Of a stretch of 64,000 nucleotides of DNA, positions 9,405-19,736 are shown piece by piece. A program made the position numbers and the translations under genes. Positions within the stretch are counted from its first letter, which is position 1. Each line of letters opens with the position of its first letter. The notes under the pieces are model-generated. The model searched no databases. It was not told the origin of the DNA and saw nothing but the letters and a program-made list of their open reading frames with translations. The stretch comes from Oculatella sp. LEGE 06141. GTDB taxonomy: Bacteria; Cyanobacteriota; Cyanobacteriia; Elainellales; Elainellaceae. The stretch covers positions 208,621 to 272,620 of the forward strand of contig NZ_JADEWO010000003.1 of the NCBI RefSeq assembly GCF_015207605.1, given 5' to 3'.

Positions 9405-11381
9405 TTATTGGGTTAGACGTGTCAAAACCTGGTTCGATCGCTCCACAAACGCTTTCATACCATTGGCATCAAACCCCTTTTGCGCCATCAGTGCTAAATC
9501 ATAAACATGCTGGCAGATCAGGGTGGCTAATTCACTGGATGGTGAGTTTCCATCGGCTTGCACAATACTGCCCTGGTTCAGGTTGGTCAGGTTTTGAACC
9601 AGCGGATGAGCTGTGTTGACCAACAAAGTATGCTCTTCTGGAAACTCGACCGCTTGTTGCGTTAACAGTGCATTCATCTCCCGCATCCGGCGTAGCGTTT
9701 CGGGCAACAGCACGATCGCAGGTGGAGCAGTATCAGCATTCTCCGCTTTGAGCGCTTCGGTCCGGATCGTAACCTTGGGCTTGTTTAACGCTTTCTCGAA
9801 TAGCTCTTTAATTTGTTCGCCTCGCGTTTTGTTGGTCTTGGGATCAACAATGTCGCTGGCTTTATCTTTATCGATCAGCGTATCGTCGAGATCCGAATCG
9901 ACTCTCGAAAACTTCACGTCTGGATGCTCTCGCTCCAGGAAGCTGATGAAGTGGCTATCGATAAAGGAATCCATAAACAGCACTTCTAAGCCCTGACTCT
10001 TGTGCAACTCGACATAGGTTGCTTGCGATGCCTCGTCTGTGCAGTAATACACGCGGTTTTCGTGACGAGCCTGGTTACGTTCTAGATAGTCTTTCAATGT
10101 GGTGTAAGACTTGCCATCCACCACGTCACTCTGCTTGGGTTCCGAGGCTTCTTGCCAGACATCGCTTTCTGCCGTTTGTACCTCAACCTTGGGTTGGTCA
10201 GCGGTTGCTCCCAAACTGGCAGTGGTGCGGAAGATCAAAATATCTTCAACCTGCTTCTTAAACTTGTCGTCGTTCATGGAGCCGAACTTGACAAAGGTGC
10301 CCAGGTCTTGCCAGCTCTTGATGTATGCCTGGCGATCGTCCCGATAGAGTTCCTTGAGGCGATCGCCTACTTTTTTGGCAATGTAATCTGCAATCTTGCG
10401 AACGGTGCGATCGTTTTGCAAAAAGCTGCGCGATACGTTCAGCGGAATATCAACGCTATCAATTACGCCGCGTAGCGGCAGCAAGAAGCGAGGGATCACC
10501 TCTTCGCAGTTGTCGCTAACAAAGACCTGGTTGCAAAACAGCTTGATTTGCCCCTTGGTGACATCGACATCGGGCTTCAGTTTAGGGAAGTAAAGAATGC
10601 CGTTCACCACAAAGGGATAGTCGGTGTTGAGATGAACCCACAGAAGCGGCTCTTCCTGGAAGGGATAGAAATAACGGTAAAATTCCAAATAATCTTCTTT
10701 GGAAAGCGTATTGGGCGATTCCTTCCAGGGTGCTTTTTGCTGGTTAATTTGCTCTCCATCTAACTTGATGGGGAAGGGCATGAAGTCGCAGTAGGTTTTG
10801 ACTAACTGCTGAATGCGATACGGCTCCAGGTATTCTAGTTCTTCGTCTTGCAGCGTCAACGTAATGGTGGTGCCCCGTTCGGTGCGAGTCGATTCGCTGA
10901 TCTCAAACTGGGTCGAACCGTCGCACGACCAGTGAACCGGGTTCGCACCATCCTGGTAAGACAGGGTATCGATTTCCACTCGGCTTGCCACCATAAAGGA
11001 GGAATAAAAGCCCAAGCCAAAGTGACCGATGATGTTTTGATCGGTGCTGTTTTTGTATTTTTCAACAAACTCTTCAGCACTAGAAAAAGCGACCTGGTTG
11101 ATGTACTTTTTCACCTCGTCGGCTGTCATGCCGATGCCGTTGTCTGAGATGGAAAGCGTTTTGTTTTCCTTGTCGATCGCAATTTTGATCTCTGGTTCGC
11201 CTAACTCGCCGGAGTATTCACCGGAGCGAGAAACCATGCTGAGCTTTTGGATAGCGTCTACTGCGTTGGAAATCAGTTCTCTCAGGAAGATTTCGTGGTC
11301 AGAGTAAAGCCACTTTTTGATGATTGGGAAAATATTCTCAGTATGGATACTGATGTTTCCCTGCTCTAGGATCGTCGTCAT
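9405..11381 (-). CDS. htpG: Molecular chaperone HtpG (Hsp90)
   Basis: 658 residues, normal for HtpG. The GHKL ATPase domain shows ELISNAVDAIQKL near residue 36, DNGIGM near 79 and GHFGLGFYSSFMV near 119, which bind ATP and Mg2+; the middle and C-terminal dimerisation domains follow. In cyanobacteria HtpG acts in heat, light and oxidative stress and helps phycobilisome and haem-enzyme stability (known for the family). It lies directly downstream of clpB on the same strand with a 188-nt gap, making a chaperone pair. Confidence 0.97.
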   Translation of the reverse strand: MTTILEQGNISIHTENIFPIIKKWLYSDHEIFLRELISNAVDAIQKLSMVSRSGEYSGELGEPEIKIAIDKENKTLSISDNGIGMTADEVKKYINQVAFSSAEEFVEKYKNSTDQNIIGHFGLGFYSSFMVASRVEIDTLSYQDGANPVHWSCDGSTQFEISESTRTERGTTITLTLQDEELEYLEPYRIQQLVKTYCDFMPFPIKLDGEQINQQKAPWKESPNTLSKEDYLEFYRYFYPFQEEPLLWVHLNTDYPFVVNGILYFPKLKPDVDVTKGQIKLFCNQVFVSDNCEEVIPRFLLPLRGVIDSVDIPLNVSRSFLQNDRTVRKIADYIAKKVGDRLKELYRDDRQAYIKSWQDLGTFVKFGSMNDDKFKKQVEDILIFRTTASLGATADQPKVEVQTAESDVWQEASEPKQSDVVDGKSYTTLKDYLERNQARHENRVYYCTDEASQATYVELHKSQGLEVLFMDSFIDSHFISFLEREHPDVKFSRVDSDLDDTLIDKDKASDIVDPKTNKTRGEQIKELFEKALNKPKVTIRTEALKAENADTAPPAIVLLPETLRRMREMNALLTQQAVEFPEEHTLLVNTAHPLVQNLTNLNQGSIVQADGNSPSSELATLICQHVYDLALMAQKGFDANGMKAFVERSNQVLTRLTQ

Positions 11382-11569
11382 GGGTCTACTTCAGGTTATA
11401 GGTCTAGGTTTAAATTTTTCTTGCCCAATCGGGAGCGATGTGTCACACCAATACGCTAGGCGATCGCTCTCTATTTTAATTAGAAGACTATTTCTCCATC
11501 GTGATACGGATTTCCCTACCTTAGTCAATAGCGGCAAGTTGTTGCTTGGCCTGCACCGGGCGGTGAAGT

Positions 11570-14245
11570 TCACCCCTCAGTGCTGAGAAGAGGAGCAACC
11601 GCTGGGTCTGGAGGACTGGGAACCGCTAACTTTTTGATGAAGGCCAGTTGATGGTCAACCAGATCGACCTGAATAACATCCCCTTCAACAAACGTGTTTT
11701 CTAACAGTTTGGTTGCAATGGGATTTTCTACCTCTTTCTGGATGGCGCGTTTCAACGGACGGGCCCCATAAACCGGGTCATAGCCCACATCAGCAATGTA
11801 ATTTTGGGCGGCTGTGGTTAGCTCTAACCCAATCTTTTGATCGGCTAAGAGCCGATGAACCCGCTGAAGCTGAATGCCAACAATGCGCCGCAACTCCTTC
11901 AGGTTGAGCGGATGGAAGAGGATGATGTCATCGACACGATTGAGAAACTCTGGACGGAAGTGCGATCGCAACGCATCCATGACACGTTTCCGCATGACCT
12001 CATACTGCGAATCATCCCCAGACACGTCCAGAATGTGGTCGCTGCCGATATTACTGGTCATGACGACGATTGTGTTGCGGAAATCGACCGTTCGCCCTTG
12101 CGAGTCGGTCACGCGCCCATCGTCTAGCACTTGCAGTAAGACGTTGAAAACATCGGGATGGGCTTTTTCGACTTCATCAAGCAGCAAAACTGAATAGGGA
12201 CGACGACGAATGGCCTCTGTAAGCTGTCCGCCTTCTTCGTAGCCAACGTACCCCGGAGGGGCACCGACTAATCGTGAAACGGCATGCTTCTCCATGTATT
12301 CCGACATATCAATGCGAACGATCGCATCTTCGGAGTCGAACAGCGCTTCTGCTAACGTCCGTGCCAGTTCGGTTTTACCAACGCCCGTTGGCCCCATAAA
12401 CAGGAATGACCCAATTGGGCGCGAGGGATCTTTCATACCAGCACGGGCGCGGCGAATGGCGGCGGCAACGGCTGAAACGGCTTCTTCCTGACCAATAACC
12501 CTCTGATGCAGGTAACTCTCAAGCTGCAACAGCTTTTGCCGCTCTGTTTCTAACAGGCGATTAACGGGAATGCCTGTCCATTTGGCGACAATTTCAGCGA
12601 TGTCACTCTCCGTTACTTGCTGCTTGAGTAGAGCCGCTCCACGCGCCTGCATGTCAATTAACGTGGCTTCTTTGGCCTCTAGCTCTCGATGCACGGCTTC
12701 TAAACGACCGTATTTCAATTGAGCTGCCGTGTTCAGGTCATAGTCTCGCTCGGCTTTCTCAATTTGTCGCCGCAGTTGTTCTTCCTCTTCTCGCAGCGCC
12801 TTAATGGCCTCTAGCATTTGCTTCTCAGATTCCCACTGAGTGCTAAATTGCTGCTGCTGCTGCTTCAGTTCGTCAATTTCCTGTTCGATCCGCTCCAGCC
12901 GTTCTTTGGAGGTGCGATAGGCAGTGAGAATGCCCGATGCCTGACCTTCTGCTTCAAGGGATAGGCGCTCCATCTCTAGCTGCATCAAGCGGCGATCGAT
13001 CGTCTCTAGCTCTTCTGGTTTGGAAGTGCTTTCCATTTTGAGCTTGGCGGCAGCTTCATCAACTAAATCGATCGCCTTATCGGGCAGGAAGCGATCGGTG
13101 ATGTAGCGATCGGACAGCGTCGCGGCAGCGACCAGGGCAGAGTCTAAAATTTGAACATTATGGTGGGTTTCGTAACGATTTTTGAGACCCCGTAAAATTG
13201 AAATAGTGGCTTCCACGCCTGGTTGGGCAATGTAAACCTGCTGGAATCGTCGTTCTAACGCCGCATCTTTTTCAATGTGCTTACGGTATTCGTCCAGCGT
13301 GGTTGCACCAATACAGCGCAGCTCACCCCTTGCCAGCATCGGCTTTAGCAGGTTGCCAGCGTCCATTGTGCCCTGTCCGGCTCCTGCCCCAACCACAGTG
13401 TGCAACTCGTCAATAAACAGGACAATTTGACCGTCGGAATTGGTAACTTCTCGCAATACGGCACGCAGGCGATCTTCAAACTCGCCGCGATATTTTGCCC
13501 CGGCAATCAGCGAACCCATGTCGAGGGAAATTAAAAGCCGATTCTTGAGGGATTCTGGAACGTCTCCGTTGACGATGCGTTGAGCCAGCCCTTCTGCGAT
13601 CGCTGTTTTACCGACTCCCGGTTCTCCAATCAGAACGGGGTTATTTTTGGTGCGGCGAGAAAGTACCTGAACCACTCGCCGAATTTCTTCATCCCGACCA
13701 ATCACGGGGTCGAGTTTGCCTGCTTTGGCCTGTTCGGTGAGATCTCGCCCATACTTGTCGAGCGCATTGTAACGGGATTCAGGCGTTTGGTCGGTAACCT
13801 TTTGGCTACCTCGAACGGATTTGATAGCCGTTTCAAGCTGTTTGACTTCGACGTTGGCCGTTTTGAATAAGCGACGACCGACGCGATCGTCTTCCGCCAA
13901 TGCCAACAGTAAGTGTTCGACTGAAATGTACTCATCTTGCAACACTTGCCGCGCCGTTTCGGCTTTGTCTAGCATGACATCCAGACCGCGACCAAGATAA
14001 AGTTGAGAACTGTCTGATACTCTGGGTTGGCGCTGGGCAAAGCCTTCGAGTTGCTGCTTCAGCCAATCTGGATTCATTCCAGCTTTGTCTAGAATGCCGT
14101 CGGCAAGCCCCTCTTGCTCTAATAATGCAAGCGATACATGTTCAACCTCTAGCTGTTGATGTCTAAAGCTGCGGGCGACATCTTGGGATTTAACGATCGC
14201 ATCCCAAGCTTTTTCAGTAAATTTGCTAGGGTCAGTGGGCTGCAT
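11570..14245 (-). CDS. clpB: ATP-dependent disaggregase ClpB (Hsp100)
   Basis: 891 residues. The order is Clp N-domain (two repeats, residues 1-140), first AAA+ module with Walker A GEPGVGKT near 206, the long coiled-coil middle domain (about 400-530, Glu/Gln/Arg-rich), and the second AAA+ module with GPTGVGKT near 608. The middle domain marks it as ClpB, not ClpA/C. It rescues aggregated proteins with DnaK. Cyanobacteria often have two ClpB paralogues; the sequence alone does not show whether this is the stress-induced or the constitutive one. Confidence 0.96.
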   Translation of the reverse strand: MQPTDPSKFTEKAWDAIVKSQDVARSFRHQQLEVEHVSLALLEQEGLADGILDKAGMNPDWLKQQLEGFAQRQPRVSDSSQLYLGRGLDVMLDKAETARQVLQDEYISVEHLLLALAEDDRVGRRLFKTANVEVKQLETAIKSVRGSQKVTDQTPESRYNALDKYGRDLTEQAKAGKLDPVIGRDEEIRRVVQVLSRRTKNNPVLIGEPGVGKTAIAEGLAQRIVNGDVPESLKNRLLISLDMGSLIAGAKYRGEFEDRLRAVLREVTNSDGQIVLFIDELHTVVGAGAGQGTMDAGNLLKPMLARGELRCIGATTLDEYRKHIEKDAALERRFQQVYIAQPGVEATISILRGLKNRYETHHNVQILDSALVAAATLSDRYITDRFLPDKAIDLVDEAAAKLKMESTSKPEELETIDRRLMQLEMERLSLEAEGQASGILTAYRTSKERLERIEQEIDELKQQQQQFSTQWESEKQMLEAIKALREEEEQLRRQIEKAERDYDLNTAAQLKYGRLEAVHRELEAKEATLIDMQARGAALLKQQVTESDIAEIVAKWTGIPVNRLLETERQKLLQLESYLHQRVIGQEEAVSAVAAAIRRARAGMKDPSRPIGSFLFMGPTGVGKTELARTLAEALFDSEDAIVRIDMSEYMEKHAVSRLVGAPPGYVGYEEGGQLTEAIRRRPYSVLLLDEVEKAHPDVFNVLLQVLDDGRVTDSQGRTVDFRNTIVVMTSNIGSDHILDVSGDDSQYEVMRKRVMDALRSHFRPEFLNRVDDIILFHPLNLKELRRIVGIQLQRVHRLLADQKIGLELTTAAQNYIADVGYDPVYGARPLKRAIQKEVENPIATKLLENTFVEGDVIQVDLVDHQLAFIKKLAVPSPPDPAVAPLLSTEG

Positions 14246-14903
14246 GTTCTAAACGAAATGACCTCAAGAAACCGTAATCTGGCGCTTTCAGTATAGCAAG
14301 TGGGGTACGTTGCTTCTGGTACCCGACGGCAATCGGGGGATAGGCTCAACTCGGTCTTAACGTTTCAAGAAGCAATACGCTTGCTTGAGATTGATTCCAA
14401 CTGGTTGAACTAGCCCCATGCTACCTATCTGCTTCGCTTACTATACAGTTAATTGTTTAACTTGGCTGCCGAGCCTGGTCAGGATGGTTCAAACGGGCTG
14501 AGTGGTACTCGAACCGCTCCCTTTTATGGTTATGCCATAAGCGCTAAGCCCCCTTCCAAACGGTCTGATCTGAGCTTTGACCTGAGCGCTCAGGTTAAAA
14601 CCTCAGAGTAGGGACTGGATGGAACGAATGCAGATCGTTTGCTACCGTTCAAACGCCTTCTGAAGCGTATGATTTCAAATCTATGCCAGTGTTGCCATGT
14701 CGTTCTCTGTCGTTTGGTGTAGATTGCAACCTGCGAGAGATTCGATCGCCATTTCAACTGCCGAGAATAATGGTGCTACTCATCTACTATTAGTCAGTTA
14801 TTACCCATTTATTAAATTACTGCTCGTAAGTGACCAGTCACGCAGCCAGGGGATGATGGCAGTACAGACAACCCGTAGACAAGTTAATGATAGGAGCGGA
14901 ACC
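14246..14903. other. Intergenic region upstream of clpB
   Basis: About 660 bases between divergent clpB and the DUF4342 gene. It must hold both promoters. A hairpin-forming stretch at about 14492-14518 includes a TTCGA-containing loop, but no complete RNA gene can be folded from it. No CIRCE element (TTAGCACTC-N9-GAGTGCTAA) is seen. Confidence 0.5.
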
Positions 14904-15236
14904 ATGTACGAACCGAGCGATCGCCCACCACTTGAACCTCAAATGACTGAACCGACGGTTGAGTCTGATAGTTCTGCCGACGACAACATCAGCGTTGAAG
15001 AATTCAAAATTACCGGAGACTCGTTGGTTGCGAAAATCAAAGAGTTAATTCATCAAGGCAACATTCGACGCATCATCATCAAGAATGAAGAAGGGCGAAC
15101 GTTGATTGAAATTCCCTTAACTGTAGGAGTCGTTGGAGGGTTGGTTGGAGCGGCAGTGTTTCCAGTGGTGGCAGCTCTGGGGGCGATCGGCGCTCTCGTC
15201 GCCCACCTGACGGTAGTCATTGAGCGGAAAGTGTAA
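14904..15236 (+). CDS. DUF4342 domain-containing small membrane protein
   Basis: 110 residues. An acidic N-terminal stretch is followed by a conserved segment (SVEEFKITGDSLVAKIKELI, then RRIIIKNEEGRTLIEIPL) and a hydrophobic hairpin rich in Gly, Val and Ala before a basic end (VIERKV). This matches the DUF4342 family, of unknown function. ATG at 14904 is chosen because TAGGAG lies 7 nt upstream; the frame is open further upstream to 14697 but that extension has no ribosome site and looks non-coding. It converges with ccmO. Confidence 0.8.
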   Translation: MYEPSDRPPLEPQMTEPTVESDSSADDNISVEEFKITGDSLVAKIKELIHQGNIRRIIIKNEEGRTLIEIPLTVGVVGGLVGAAVFPVVAALGAIGALVAHLTVVIERKV

Positions 15237-15293
15237 CAGCCGTCCCGCTCATCTGCATCGTTCGTCACCTACGGCTGATGTTGATCAAAGGAT

Positions 15294-16112
15294 CTAAAGT
15301 AACCGTTCGTCGTGAACCGGAATCTGGGTCAAATTTGGCAGTTCAATCTGAACTTGCTCCTGCTGTTCCACCAATTCTTTCTGCGGTTCCTTTAGATCGA
15401 TTGGCAGAGCTAGGGGCTGTGGTTTCTCAATCCAGCAGCTCGCGCTCGGCAGAGATTGTTCTAAATCATCCAGCGGTCGTGGAATAACCATCACGGCGTG
15501 GAGTTCACCGATGCGTTCTGCTTCGTGCATTCCGGCTTCGATCGCCATTGCCACATCGGCAACACGACCGCGAACAATAGCAGTACACAGGCCATCTCCA
15601 ATAATTTCATAAGCGGCCAGATGAACATCGGCTGCTTTCAGCATGGCATCTGCCGCCCCCACCATTGCCGGGAAGCCTCGGGTTTCTAATAGGCCAATGG
15701 CCATGTTGCTTAGACGGCTATAGCCCTGGTCTTCTGCAACATGCATCAGGCGACTACCAATTGGCAGCACTGCGTCTAAATTGGGATAAGGACGAGCAAT
15801 GATGGATTTTGAGATCAGTTGGCCGAACTGCTCAGCGGTTTCTGCGCCGACCTCTACCGCAATTCGTACATCTGAGACGCTACCGCGAACAACCGCCGTA
15901 CAGTAGCCGCTACCGATCTTTTCATAGCCAACTAGCGTCACCCCTGAAGACTTGAGCATCATGTCAGCAGTTCCTATGATGGCCGGAAAACTGCGGGTTG
16001 AAACCATGCCTAGCGCTTTGTCAGTCAGGTCTTTGCTTTCGTTTAGTTGAGGCTGCCTTGAGCGAAACGACGGTTTAGATAACGCTGACTGACTTTGTTC
16101 AATATCCATCAC
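15294..16112 (-). CDS. ccmO: Carboxysome shell protein CcmO (tandem BMC domain)
   Basis: 272 residues with two bacterial-microcompartment domains, roughly 32-120 and 136-225, each with the pattern (G)MVSTRSFPAIIGTADMMLK or GLLETRGFPAMVGAADAMLK and a central VRG(S/R)V(S/A)DV motif. The double-BMC layout and a Gln/Pro-rich tail identify CcmO, a minor shell component essential for carboxysome formation in model species. It is the last gene of the ccmK2-K1-L-M-N-O run, 32 nt after ccmN, so it is probably co-transcribed here, whereas some cyanobacteria place ccmO elsewhere. Confidence 0.94.
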   Translation of the reverse strand: MMDIEQSQSALSKPSFRSRQPQLNESKDLTDKALGMVSTRSFPAIIGTADMMLKSSGVTLVGYEKIGSGYCTAVVRGSVSDVRIAVEVGAETAEQFGQLISKSIIARPYPNLDAVLPIGSRLMHVAEDQGYSRLSNMAIGLLETRGFPAMVGAADAMLKAADVHLAAYEIIGDGLCTAIVRGRVADVAMAIEAGMHEAERIGELHAVMVIPRPLDDLEQSLPSASCWIEKPQPLALPIDLKEPQKELVEQQEQVQIELPNLTQIPVHDERLL

Positions 16113-16144
16113 CTACCTCCACTACAACCATACGCCTCTCTCAC

Positions 16145-16720
16145 TTAAGTATCTCCATCAGAAGATGGATTGAACGGCGACAAATTATTAGAAGATTGGC
16201 GAGTTGGGAACAGCGCTACCATCATTCGGTTAAAGGAGGCTTGGCCATAGACCTGAGCCGGACGGCTTTCTGAGAGCGTACCTGCTTGGTCTGAGTTGGA
16301 TGCTGTATCCGCCTTTGGGGGATGGGAGGATGTGGGGTGATGAGCAGGGTCAGTCGTAGATTCTGTCAGTTGATAGCTTGTATCGCCGAGCAGAGAATTA
16401 GCCGAGATTACCTGTTCTGCTTCAACTGAACAGTTGATGATGGTGGTCTGTGAGCCAATACAGGCACTCTTGCCAATACGACCGTTACCAACGACCAGGA
16501 CTTTTGCTCCTAGCGTTGCGCTTGCTTCTATTTCTAAAGTGCCCTGTTGAGCGTGCAATACTGTCCCTGAGCCGATACACGCACCGGCTGCAATGATGAG
16601 TTGGCTGTTTGGATCAGCCTGGAGGACAACATCAGCGGCGATCGCCGCTTCTGGGTGAATCGTCACATCGCCGCTGATATAAAAGTGGAACTCACTCATC
16701 TGGGTCAAAGTCGCAGCCAT
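16145..16720 (-). CDS. ccmN: Carboxysome assembly protein CcmN
   Basis: About 191 residues. The N-terminal two-thirds is a left-handed beta-helix of hexapeptide repeats (for example AAIAADVVLQADPN, ACIGSGTVLHA), which binds CcmM. A flexible Ser/Pro/Thr-rich linker leads to an amphipathic C-terminal segment (VYGQASFNRMMVALFP), the encapsulation peptide that binds the CcmK shell and bridges core to shell. The start is uncertain: ATG at 16720 or 16699, with no strong ribosome site at either. It lies between ccmM and ccmO. Confidence 0.9.
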   Translation of the reverse strand: MAATLTQMSEFHFYISGDVTIHPEAAIAADVVLQADPNSQLIIAAGACIGSGTVLHAQQGTLEIEASATLGAKVLVVGNGRIGKSACIGSQTTIINCSVEAEQVISANSLLGDTSYQLTESTTDPAHHPTSSHPPKADTASNSDQAGTLSESRPAQVYGQASFNRMMVALFPTRQSSNNLSPFNPSSDGDT

Positions 16721-16870
16721 TAAATCGAGGAAAACGCTTCCAGTATGGACTTTAGACCATTGCACCTTAGCACCATTGCACCTTAGCACCGATTCCTGAA
16801 AAAGCTCAACTGTGCCTGGAGAGCCTATGTCTAAAGTCCATTTTAATAGAAGCTCCCCGCTGAATCGGGG

Positions 16871-18589
16871 CTACGGACGCTGGATAATGGTTTCCGCTAC
16901 CCGTCGTTTGGACTGGGTATCCACTCCATACAGGCGGACATATTCGCCGCGATTTTCGTTGGCACAAGCTTCAACGGCTGCGAGAACATCCGCTTCCCGT
17001 GTTGAATGAATGGGGGCGCAGCTTCTCCAAGAACTCGTCTGGAATCGACGCGAATCGGCATGTTCTGCTGCAACTCGGTAGCCCTGCGAAAGCAACTGGC
17101 GCACCTGATTGACCACCTCACGGCTGAGGTTCCCCGGTGCTGGCGGTTTCTGGCCATGGCCGTTACCGTTGGAGGATCTAAAATCTGATGAGTGTCTCGA
17201 AGACTCAGACGAACGGGAAGCGCTGGCGTTGCCGTTATTGCGATCGCCCGGACGCTGCACAATCAGATCTGAAACACGCCGTTTTGACTGCGTGTCAATT
17301 CCAAAGACGCGCACGTATTCGCCCTGATGCTCTGCCATACACTGTTCAAGAGCGCCAATCACATCAGACTCACGGGTAGACTGAATGGGAGAACAGCTTT
17401 TCCAGGAACTGGTCTGGAAGCGACGGACATCAGCATGTTCTGAGCCAATTCGCAGACCCTGTCTTAAGAGATTGCGAATGAGATCAACAGCCTCTGAACG
17501 GAGTGAACCGCTACCGGAGGAAGAATGGCTGCTGCGACTGCTGCTCGGTTGATACGAACTGGACGGGTAGCTGCTGGACGGGTAGCTGCTGGATGGATAG
17601 CTGCCGGAGGACGAGCGTGATGCTTCAACGGGGCGATCGCCAGGGCGTTGCACGATCAACTCCGAGACACGCCGCTTTACCTTAGTGTCAATGCCAAACA
17701 GGCGAACATACTCGCCTTTATGTTCTGCTAAACACGCCTGCAATTCTGAGAAAACATCTGATTCACGGGTGGCTTGAATGGGAGAACAGGTCTTCCAAGA
17801 GCTGGTCTGAAAACGGCGTGTATCAGCATGCTCTGTTCCGATCCGATATCCCTGAGCAAGCAATTGACGTACCTGCTCAACTACGTCTTGATTCATAAGA
17901 GTCCCTTCTGCCTGACTAAAACGATGGCTATGGTTGTTGGAGCCTTTTTTACTCGCTGGTTGGTCTAACGAACTATGAACGGGTGTGATACGCGCTTTGT
18001 CTTCAGCCGATTGATAGCCCGATCGCAACACATCGTTGATGCCAACAACGTGATTGGCGAATTGAACATCAATGGATTGAACATCTGGAAGGCGATCGGC
18101 TTGCTGCTGGTTGGTAATAATTGACCCTGAGGGAACGTACTTGCCGGGTGGAATCTCTACATCTTGAATTAAGACGTGCATCATGACAATGCAGCCTTTG
18201 CCAACGCGTGCATTGAACACCGTTGAACGAAAACCAATAAAACAGTCATCCCCGATATAGGCCGGACCATGAACCAGCGCCATATGCGTAATAGACGTGT
18301 TCTGGCCAACCCAAACGGAATATTGCTTCTGGTCGTCTCCAAGGACACGCCCCTGCTCTAAACCGTGAATGACTACTCCATCCTGGACATTGCTGCCATC
18401 CCCTACATGAAAAGGACTCCCTTCATCTGCTCGAATGGAGGTTCCCGGTGCAATTAGCACATTCGCACCAATGTGAACTTCTCCGATAATATTCGAGAAA
18501 GAGTGAATGTAAGCGGTGTCGTGAATTTGGGGTTGAGCTAAACTCTTCGACCATGGAGTAGGCGGAGCAGCAGAGCTACGGACTACCAT
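16871..18589 (-). CDS. ccmM: Carboxysome scaffold CcmM (gamma-CA domain plus three Rubisco-small-subunit-like repeats)
   Basis: 572 residues. Residues 1-200 are a gamma-carbonic anhydrase-like beta-helix with candidate zinc ligands His75, His102 and His107. Three SSU-like modules follow at about 232-315, 364-448 and 488-572, each with SSW(K/R)xC and a second Cys 18 residues later, the redox pair that tunes Rubisco binding in Synechococcus. Ser/Tyr/Pro- and Ser/Asn-rich linkers join them. No cysteines occur around 190-205, where the T. elongatus enzyme has its activating Cys194-Cys200 pair, so the CA domain may be inactive (inference). ATG at 18589 has AGGAG 10 nt upstream. A short form probably starts at 17896. 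Confidence 0.95.
   Translation of the reverse strand: MVVRSSAAPPTPWSKSLAQPQIHDTAYIHSFSNIIGEVHIGANVLIAPGTSIRADEGSPFHVGDGSNVQDGVVIHGLEQGRVLGDDQKQYSVWVGQNTSITHMALVHGPAYIGDDCFIGFRSTVFNARVGKGCIVMMHVLIQDVEIPPGKYVPSGSIITNQQQADRLPDVQSIDVQFANHVVGINDVLRSGYQSAEDKARITPVHSSLDQPASKKGSNNHSHRFSQAEGTLMNQDVVEQVRQLLAQGYRIGTEHADTRRFQTSSWKTCSPIQATRESDVFSELQACLAEHKGEYVRLFGIDTKVKRRVSELIVQRPGDRPVEASRSSSGSYPSSSYPSSSYPSSSYQPSSSRSSHSSSGSGSLRSEAVDLIRNLLRQGLRIGSEHADVRRFQTSSWKSCSPIQSTRESDVIGALEQCMAEHQGEYVRVFGIDTQSKRRVSDLIVQRPGDRNNGNASASRSSESSRHSSDFRSSNGNGHGQKPPAPGNLSREVVNQVRQLLSQGYRVAAEHADSRRFQTSSWRSCAPIHSTREADVLAAVEACANENRGEYVRLYGVDTQSKRRVAETIIQRP
17561..17605. repeat. Three 15-bp tandem repeats in the ccmM linker
   Basis: Units beginning GGACGGGTAGCTGCT at 17561 and 17576, and a variant GGATGGATAGCTGCC at 17591. 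They encode repeated Ser-Ser-Tyr-Pro-Ser in the linker between the first two Rubisco-binding modules. Such repeats allow linker length to vary by slippage without a frameshift. Confidence 0.85.
17894..17907 (-). promoter_or_regulatory. Internal translation start for the short CcmM form (M35-like)
   Basis: On the minus strand an AGAAGGGAC stretch lies just before an in-frame ATG at 17896 that begins [13 protein letters not shown], exactly at the first small-subunit-like module. Known cyanobacteria make a 35-kDa CcmM from an internal start at this place. The product here would be 341 residues with three modules. Confidence 0.7.
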
Positions 18590-18672
18590 AGGGTCTTCTC
18601 TCCTGACTGAAAAGCGATACCGCAAGTAGCTGTATTAAAAAACATAGACGCGACAACGCTGTCAGCAGAAAC

Positions 18673-18972
18673 CTATCCCTGATCTCGCTTGCTGTAGAGA
18701 CGACGATTCTCGACACTAACCGTGTCAATAATGCCAACAATTAGAGCATCTAATGGACGGCTTTCGCTACCAGCAACCTGACGAGCAGCGCTGCCACGGC
18801 TGACAAGAACCCATTCATCAATTCCCGCCCCAACAGTATCAGCAGCGACTTCGTACTTTGGCAAAGGCTGCCCTTCCTCATCCAGCAGTTGCACCAGGAG
18901 GAACTTAACGCCTGTAAGACTGGGTTCCTTCTGGGTGCTAACAACAGTGCCGCAAACTTTAGCAATTTGCAT
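18673..18972 (-). CDS. ccmL: Carboxysome vertex protein CcmL
   Basis: 99 residues of the EutN/CcmL pentamer family: begins MQIAKVCGTVVSTQKEPSL, with conserved (K)FLLVQLLDEEG, GAGIDEWVLVSRGSAAR and LDALIVGIIDTVSV segments. Pentamers cap the twelve vertices of the icosahedral shell. It lies 7 nt after ccmK1 and 83 nt before ccmM in the same operon. Confidence 0.96.
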   Translation of the reverse strand: MQIAKVCGTVVSTQKEPSLTGVKFLLVQLLDEEGQPLPKYEVAADTVGAGIDEWVLVSRGSAARQVAGSESRPLDALIVGIIDTVSVENRRLYSKRDQG

Positions 18973-18979
18973 CAGAATC

Positions 18980-19321
18980 CTACGGACGGTTGATCGGACG
19001 GATGCCGCTCACACTCTCCCGGAATGCCTCAACTGCCTCGGTGTAGCGAATGGGCAGAACATATTCGAGGTTTTCGTGAGGACGCGCAATGATATGCGTA
19101 GACAGAACTTGTCCACCATTGACTCGCTTAACGTTATCAACCCCCGCTGCAACTGAAGCTTGCACTTCAGACACATCGCCTCGTACGATTACGGTAACGC
19201 GACCGCTACCGATTTTTTCGTAGCCCACCAGGGTAACCCGTGCGGCTTTAACCATGGCATCTGCTGCTTCTACAACCGCAGGAAACCCCAATGTCTCAAT
19301 CATCCCAACTGCAATCGCCAT
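18980..19321 (-). CDS. ccmK1: Carboxysome shell hexamer CcmK1
   Basis: 113 residues with one BMC domain: [54 protein letters not shown], then [15 protein letters not shown]. The KIGSGR pore motif is present. Start at 19321 is backed by GGGAG 8 nt upstream. A C-terminal extension ([14 protein letters not shown]) of about 11 residues beyond CcmK2 makes it K1-like, as in Synechocystis, where the two paralogues are adjacent in the same order. Confidence 0.93.
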   Translation of the reverse strand: MAIAVGMIETLGFPAVVEAADAMVKAARVTLVGYEKIGSGRVTVIVRGDVSEVQASVAAGVDNVKRVNGGQVLSTHIIARPHENLEYVLPIRYTEAVEAFRESVSGIRPINRP

Positions 19322-19427
19322 TATAATTCTCCCTTCCAATTAAGTTGAAAACGTAACGTTGCTATTACTAACAACCTACTCTAAAAAGTGTGAACAAACT
19401 TGCTTTGCTCGCCTCAATCTTTAATCG

Positions 19428-19736
19428 TTAAGACCGAAATTGTTCGACGGCTTCGGTATAACGAATGGGCAAGACATATTCGAGGTTCTCGTGGGGACGG
19501 GCAATGATATGAGTTGAGATCACCTCACCGCCGTTAACCCGCTTAGCGGTTTCAACCCCTGCTGCAACTGAAGCCTGAACTTCAGACACGTCGCCCCGTA
19601 CAATTACAGTAACGCGACCGCTACCGATTTTTTCGTAGCCCACCAGGGTAACCCGTGCGGCTTTGACCATGGCATCCGCTGCTTCTACAACCGCAGGAAA
19701 CCCACGAGTCTCAATCATCCCAACTGCAATCGGCAT
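19428..19736 (-). CDS. ccmK2: Carboxysome shell hexamer CcmK2
   Basis: 102 residues, single BMC domain, starting [29 protein letters not shown] and with the KIGSGR pore loop. It is the main facet protein of beta-carboxysomes in known species and the first gene of this operon. GGAG lies upstream of the ATG. Its DNA is nearly identical to that of ccmK1 over the central third, including 56 nt without a difference (19609-19664 against 19194-19249). Confidence 0.95.
   Translation of the reverse strand: MPIAVGMIETRGFPAVVEAADAMVKAARVTLVGYEKIGSGRVTVIVRGDVSEVQASVAAGVETAKRVNGGEVISTHIIARPHENLEYVLPIRYTEAVEQFRS

Noticed and set aside
14492..14530. tRNA-like T-arm (TTCGA loop) on the minus strand
   Set aside because: Anticodon and acceptor stems cannot be formed with correct spacing; only a hairpin with one mismatch exists.
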